DNA of 64,000 bases from Isoetes taiwanensis (taxonomy: Eukaryota > Streptophyta > Lycopodiopsida > Isoetales > Isoetaceae). Below the pieces are notes generated by a model, which was not told the origin of the DNA, ran no database searches, and saw only the letters and a program-made list of their open reading frames with translations. Location: positions 13,998,386 to 14,062,385 of the forward strand of contig JAJEKV010000003.1 in assembly GCA_021234155.1 (NCBI GenBank), read 5' to 3'. Position numbers and translations under genes: made by a program. Shown here one piece after another: positions 59,186 to 64,000 of the stretch. Each line of letters begins with the position of its first letter. Position 1 is the stretch's first letter.

Positions 59186-59843
59186 AGGACCTAGACTTCC
59201 TAAGGCGGGATTAAATCCTGCCTACAAAGTGTGATGTGTGGTGAGTTGGTATATGCCTAATAATGCCAAAATAAAGGTGCATTTGGTCATGGGTTCAAAC
59301 CTTGCCAATGTATGTTTATCTTTGGGAGTTGGTTATTGGGGGTATACGATGATGATCCCCGACGTGGTAGAACTTAAAAGCCTATACGTGTCCTCCACTT
59401 TGGCTGCCGCAAGGTAGTGGGATAAACTAGCTAGTCTGTACAAGATTAGTCTAGTATGGACCTTAAACAAAGTAATAAAAAAAACAATGGGACTATGGTA
59501 GGTGGCACTAGGAACCTAGACTTCCTAAGGCGGGATTAAATCCTGCCTACAAAGTGTGCATGTAAGGCAAAAGTTTTGCCCAACGGATGTGTGGTGAGTT
59601 GGTATATGCCTAATAATGCCAAAATAAAGGTGCATTTGGTCATGGGTTCAAACCTTGTCAATGTATGTTTATCTTTGGGAGTTGGTTATTGGGGGTATAC
59701 GATGATGATCCCCGACGTGGTAGAACTTAAAAGCCTATACGTGTCCTCCACTTTGGCTGCCGCAAGGTAGTGGGATAAACAGTCTAAAATGGACCTTAAA
59801 CAAAGTAATAAAAAAAACAATGGGACTATGGTAGGTGGCACTA
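59186..59843 (+). repeat. Tandemly duplicated SINE-like unit
   Basis: Two direct units (59186-59506 and 59507-59843) are almost identical. Differences are a 28-bp segment (catgtaaggcaaaagttttg...) absent from the first and a 22-bp segment (ctagctagtctgtacaagat...) absent from the second. Both hold an A-box TGGTGAGTTGG and B-box GGTTCAAACC, and end in an A-rich taataaaaaaaac. This suggests a tRNA-derived SINE of about 270 bp. It lies just upstream of the five-exon gene. Confidence 0.65.
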
Positions 59844-59939
59844 CACACCCCAACATTTGGTCCACGGCTGAAAACAACAGTAAAAATAAAATACGAGTTG
59901 TTTTTTTGAAGATTTGAAAAAAACCTACACGTAGTTATA

Positions 59940-60140
59940 TGGGGGTGTGGTTTTCCAAGGATATGCTGTAGTTTTTCTTAAGGATATGTAGTTTTTTTTT
60001 TAAAGAATGGGAGGTGGAGTCTCTTATTTAAGGATGTGTTGTTTTCGCAGGCAGTATGGTTTTTTGAAGGGATGTTTTTTTTAAGGTGTTGTTTTTTAAG
60101 GTAGTGTTTTTTTGAGGTGTGGTTTTTTAAGGTTTTCTAA
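59940..60140. repeat. Degenerate GT/T-rich short repeats
   Basis: Roughly 20-bp units around gtgttgttttttaagg recur with variable T-run length. Non-coding. Confidence 0.6.
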
Positions 60141-60239
60141 GAATCCCTGTATGACCAAGTTGTCCACATGCCATTACTGCCACAAAATGGCAGCATACAA
60201 GAGTTATATATGCTTGACACACTTCACTAGCATTTGACT

Positions 60240-61150
60240 TCAAACATGCTACCTAGGCTCCAACATGCAAGGTGGCTCCAACATGGCAACTAGGCTTCAA
60301 TATGCCAAGGTGGCTCAAACATGCCACCTAGACTCCAACATGCCAAGGTGGCTCAAACATGACACCTAGGCTCTGACATGCCAAGGTGGCTCAAACATGC
60401 CAAGGTTGCTCCAACATGGCACCTAGGCACTAACATGCCACGGTGGCTCAAACATGCCACCTAGGCTCCAACATGCAAAGGTGACTCAAACATGCCATGC
60501 GAGCTCCAACATGCCACCTAAGCCCAAACATGCCAAGGTGGATCAAACATGCCATGCGGGATCCAACATGCCAAGGTGGCTCAAACATGCCACCTAGGCT
60601 CCAACATGCCACCTAGGCTCCAACATTGCACCTAGGCTCCAACATGCCAAGGTGGCTCCAACATGCCACCTAGGCACAAACATGGCAAGGTAGCTGAAAC
60701 ATGCCACCTAGGCTTCAACGTATGCCACGTGGGCTCCAACATGCCACCTAGACTCCAACATGCCACTTAGGCTCCAATGTGCCAAGGTGGCTAAAACATG
60801 CCACCTAGGCTCCAACGTGCCACCTAGTCTCCAACATGCCAAGATGGCTCAAACATGCCACCTCGACTCCAACATGCCACCTAGAATCAAACATGCCAAG
60901 GTGGCTCAAACATGCCAGCAGGCTCCAACATGCCAAGGTGGCTCAAACATGCCACGTAGGCTCCAACATGCCACCTAGGCTCCATCATGCCAAGGTGGCT
61001 CAGACATGCCACCTAGGCTCAAACATGCCAAGGTGGATCAAACATGCCACGCAGGCTCCAACATTCCACCTAGGTTCCAACATGCCAAGGTGGCTCAAAC
61101 ATGCCACGCGGATTCGAACATGCCACCTAGGCTCAAACATGCCATGCAAG
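60240..61150. repeat. Minisatellite of about 19-bp units, roughly 48 copies
   Basis: Two main unit types alternate irregularly: ctccaacatgccacctagg and ctcaaacatgccaaggtgg. The variable 9-mers CCACCTAGG and CCAAGGTGG are nearly reverse complements of each other. 19 is not a multiple of 3, so the frames in it are artefacts. The unit resembles the TGCCACCT motifs common in the gypsy LTR-like regions. Confidence 0.9.
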
Positions 61151-61307
61151 AAATATGATAACCTTTGAAAATTTTGGTAGAGGAGTTTGGCAAGGGATAG
61201 AATAGAGGGATCTTGAAGAACTTAAACGCTGACACCCTTCCCCAAATCGAACCAGGACAGGACTTTGCCCAGCTTCCTCACCAGAGGGGAGAGGTCAGAC
61301 CCCAGGA

Positions 61308-62136
61308 GACGGACCTCAAAAAGGTTGCGGAGGTAGCCTTTCCTGCCAACGATCCTCTGGGAGGGCAAATACCAATGCCCCGCCTCCTGGAGCTCAGTTT
61401 CCCTATCCGACTGTTGAATCCACCGTTCAAGTAACCTGCTTCGAGTAAATTCAAAAAAATCCAAGATCCGTCTGGAAGAACTTATCAAACCACGAAGCGT
61501 CCTGCGATCGACCGTGTACAAACCCAAGTGTTTTGTCGTTCGAGCAGTACAAAGGCTCCAGAATGGAGATTTGACTTCACCATGTCATCCAGAATGGTAA
61601 ATTTATCCTAGAGACCAAGTTATACGGTCATTTTTGGTAACAAAAGAAACACGAACCTCTACATGGCAGTATTCCGCAGCCACCTCTTAGGCCAATTGAC
61701 TACGAACGTGTTGGACATGAGCTACCTTGGCACTTCTTGGAGAAAGGGTGGTCTTCCGCCCATGAAACTTGGTCTCGAGGGTAATGTCGATGTTTTGAGT
61801 CTATTGGCAGAGTTAGTTTATAGTTCCGAAGTGGGAGAGTTGCCTATCCGTGGCCAAGGGCCTTCGGGAGAGGACCTTTGGGGCGAACTGCTTCTGGAAG
61901 GTTTTAAGTGTTCGTCTTCTGGCATCAATACCCTCCCTCTACGTGATGACATTGTGCAAGATCTTGGTCGAATCTGACTAGGATATGGCCTCCGAAACAT
62001 AAACCCTGTGTGTTGCTAGGTTATTGAAGGGTTTATGTTATGGAGGTTGCGATTTAGTCGGTTGCACTTGGGACATGGTCAAGAAGCTGCAGTTGAAAGC
62101 ATGAAGCAATAGGAACTGAAGGAATGGGGTTTGGAT
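61308..62136. repeat. Left arm of a large inverted repeat
   Basis: It pairs with 62223-63050, about nine positions in ten identical by eye. It carries a minus-strand frame (61527-61222, MGLYTVDRRTLRGLISSSRR) facing outward and a plus-strand frame (61663-61977, ending DDIVQDLGRI) facing the centre. A hairpin lies at 61989-62046. Confidence 0.9.
61989..62046. repeat. Hairpin near the inner end of the left arm
   Basis: CCTCCGAAACATAAACCCT pairs with AGGGTTTATGTTATGGAGG around a 20-base loop. The right-arm equivalent at 62314-62371 has ACGTAAACCCT with AGGGTTTACGT, so an A-T pair is replaced by a G-C pair. Confidence 0.85.
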
Positions 62137-62222
62137 CTATTGGCCATCCCGAATGATCCCAAACAATTTTGCTACTGCAAAAAGTGCCCTTGGCTTCTAT
62201 TTGCCATTATGGGAGGAGGATA

Positions 62223-63050
62223 AATCCAAACTCCATTCCGTCAATTCCTATTGCTTCGTGTTTTCAATTGCAGCTTCTCGGCCATGTCCCAAGTGCAACC
62301 GACTAAAACTCGGCCTCCAAAACGTAAACCCTTCAATAACCTAGCAACACACAGGGTTTACGTTTCGGAGGCCATATCCTAATCAGATTCGACCAGGATC
62401 TTGCATAATGTCATCACGTAGAGGGAAGGTGTTGACGCCAAAAGACGGACCCTTAAAACCTTCCGGAAGTAGTTCACCCCAAAGGTTTTCTCCCGAAGGC
62501 CCTTGGCCACGGACAGGCAACTCTCCCACTCCGAAATTGTAAACTGACCCTGCCAATGGACTCAAAACGTCGAGATTACCCTTGAGACCAAGTTTCGTGG
62601 GCAGAAGACCACCCTTTCTCCAAGAAGCGCCAAAGTAGCTCATGTCCAATACGTTCCTAGTCAATTGGCGTAAGAGATGGCTGCAGAATATTGTCATGTA
62701 GAGGGTTCGTGTTTCTTTCGTTGCCAAAAATGACCGTATAACTTGGTCCCTAGGGTAATGTCACTATTCCGGATGACATGGTGAAGTCGAATCTCCATTC
62801 CGGAGCCTTTGCTGCTCGAACGACAAAACACTTGGGTTTCTACATGATCGAGCGCAGGATGCTTCACGGTTTGATAAGTTTCCCCGGACTGATCTTGGAT
62901 TTTTTTGAACCTGCTCGAAGCAAGTTACTTGAACGGTGGATTCAATGGTCAAATAGAGAAATCGAGCTCCGGGAGGGGGGGCATTGGCATTTGCCCGCCC
63001 GAAGGAGCGCTGGCAGGAAAGGCTGCCTCGGCAACCTTTATGAGGGGAGA
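62223..63050. repeat. Right arm of a large inverted repeat
   Basis: Mirror of the left arm across an 86-bp spacer. It carries the matching outward frame (62778-63065, plus) and the inward frame (62727-62383, minus, 114 codons, ending DDIMQDPGRI). A third partial copy, in the orientation of the left arm, follows at about 63064-63140. Confidence 0.9.
62383..62727 (-). other. Open frame of unknown family, inward-facing, right arm
   Basis: 114 codons, MATKETRTLYMTIFCSHLLR to the stop. The left-arm homologue (61663-61977) keeps the frame from SHLLGQLTTNVLDMSYLGTS onwards but has a frameshift before it. Both share GQGPSGE(D/N)LWGELL and NT(L/F)PLRDDI. No known domain or membrane segment is seen. 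Shared openness could reflect a once functional gene or chance plus recent duplication. Confidence 0.45.
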
Positions 63051-63065
63051 GACTTTGCGCTATAG
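62778..63065 (+). other. Open frame of unknown family, outward-facing, right arm
   Basis: 95 codons, with homologue 61527-61222 on the minus strand in the left arm. Shared residues include RRxLxGLIS, ILDFFE.xRS.LLERWIQ.S, REIEL/RETEL and GHWxLPxxR. The reading L-L-E-R-W-I-Q looks protein-like and helical. No family is recognised. Confidence 0.4.
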
Positions 63066-63300
63066 CCTCACAAGAGGGGAGAGGTCATACCCCAGAAAGC
63101 GGACCCCAAAAAAGTTGCTAAGGCAGCCTTTCTCAGTTGCGCTAATGTCCCCTCCCCCGGCGAGCTGGCAATCTTCCCTATATCAAATGGGGTTAGGAAT
63201 TTGCGTTGCAACCTCGCAAGATCCTAGAAGACGAATCACAAAGAGGTTTTCAAGGTAGCTGTGCATCTCCATGAGGTCGTATGCCAAATCCTAGTGGAAT
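63064..63300. repeat. Partial third copy beyond the right arm
   Basis: cctcacaagaggggagaggtc, then ccccaaaaaagttgctaaggcagcc, matches 61276-61345 in direct orientation. A further diverged cacaaagaggttttcaaggtagc follows at 63237. It shows that the inverted repeat is part of a wider cluster. Confidence 0.7.
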
Positions 63301-63319
63301 CCGACGCTGCCGTAAGCTT

Positions 63320-63900
63320 TCAAAAGTTGTGGTCGTGATCAAAATCTACTTCATTGGTGCAGAGTGGCAATGCATAGTGCAATAGTGGCACACAAGGTGA
63401 CGTGGCAATGATATGGAACGATAAATGATGAGCTGGCATCAAAAAAGAACAAGCAAACCTTTTTTTGTTGAGAAATTGACTATATGCAAAAATTATGAGA
63501 AATGACATGGCATGAGTATAGTGAGGTGGCAAAGATGAGTGGTGAGATGGCAAAATATGAAGGGGTGGAACAATGAAGAATGTGCATAGACAATTTGGCA
63601 ACTTTTTAAAAAGCACATTTTTCCATGGTGACATGGCATTTTTTTGGATGGTCTGGCATGTCACATGATGGTTAAGCATTTTATGCACTTTAGATAGAAA
63701 ATGACTAGGCCAAATTTTTGAAAAAAAGGGTTTTTGAAGTGAGATAAGTAGGTTATTAATAATCGCAAGCAAGTGACATGGAATGATGTGGCTTTAGGGT
63801 TCTGAGTTCTTTGGCAGAGCCAATTTGCAGTTCCAAGGTAGGTAAGTCACCGTCTGTCACATTTTGACTTGCACTTGTGTCTTACCAAACAATAGTGTTA
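63320..63900 (-). mobile_element. LTR-like end of the gypsy family (copy 3), minus strand
   Basis: Read on the minus strand, this has the same cac/cca/cat-rich texture (TGCCACCTCACTATACTC, ATGCCATGTCA) as 5.0-5.9 and 33.1-33.5 kb. Motifs such as gtgacatggca and gaggtggca recur. The 150-codon minus frame (63772-63320) is low-complexity and not a gene. The left boundary and the rest beyond the window are unknown. Confidence 0.4.
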
Positions 63901-64000
63901 TATCAAAAATTTAATTATCATGTATTCAATGCACGTCTGTTGCATCGTTTGTTCATCTGCACCCTCTCTCTCCCCACTACATAATGCTGGAGCCCAAGCC

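Noticed and set aside
60760-61168. Repetitive Met-Pro-Arg-Trp-Leu-Lys-His protein frame
   Set aside because: Translation of the 19-bp minisatellite; the period is not a multiple of three and no start context or homology supports a gene.
63320-63772. 150-codon minus-strand frame
   Set aside because: It lies in the cac/cca-rich LTR-like sequence; composition alone explains the open frame.

Overview
This window looks like nuclear DNA of a land plant with a large, repeat-rich genome. The evidence is decayed plant-type L1 LINEs, Ty1/copia and Ty3/gypsy pol, two LTR elements primed by initiator tRNA-Met, a Ulp1-type protease fragment, pol III SINE-like repeats and GT-AG spliced genes. I cannot name the species. 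Long-tailed LINE decay and microsatellite-tailed LINEs make a fern or gymnosperm my first guess, but this is only a guess. Nothing bacterial (operons, Shine-Dalgarno sites, CRISPR) is present.

Layout. 1-7.1 kb: an L1 element (1-3068) lying in the integrase of a gypsy element whose C-terminal pol and long LTR-like end follow. 7.6-8.5 kb: a broken reading frame of unknown family. 8.5-12.6 kb: a 5'-truncated copia element, split by a miniature LTR element with identical LTRs. 13.3-14.4 kb: Ulp1/C48 protease fragments. 14.4-24.4 kb: mostly unassigned, with a tRNA-like sequence, two palindromes of one family and the first exons of an alpha-carbonic anhydrase. 24.48-25.74 kb: a PIF/Harbinger-like element carrying a U-box ARM-repeat fragment. 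25.7-30 kb: nothing but short duplications. 30.1-32.5 kb: repeat modules with a truncated L1 insertion.

32.5-49.7 kb is a TE nest. An old gypsy element (LTR at 32.52 kb, gag-pol 43.76-49.7 kb) was split by a complete minus-strand chromovirus (34961-43593, 5-bp target duplication). The chromovirus itself holds a 2.7-kb LINE with a (CCTT)n tail. The old integrase is further split by a 1-kb terminal-inverted-repeat element. 49.7-51.3 kb repeats the 30.7-32.5 kb segment.

51.3-59.2 kb is the genic part. A spliced four-exon glutaredoxin gene (minus strand, 113 aa) has a second copy of the same LINE family in intron 2. A five-exon gene for a 292-aa protein I do not recognise lies at 57.26-59.12 kb. 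Between them are a long palindrome, a TTAA-flanked inverted-repeat element and a 22-bp repeat array. 59.2-64 kb holds a tandemly duplicated SINE-like unit, a 0.9-kb minisatellite, a 1.7-kb inverted repeat with open frames in both arms, and an LTR-like end on the minus strand.

The only two genes that look intact are the glutaredoxin and the five-exon gene. Everything else recognisable is a mobile element, a fragment or a repeat. All comparisons were made by eye.
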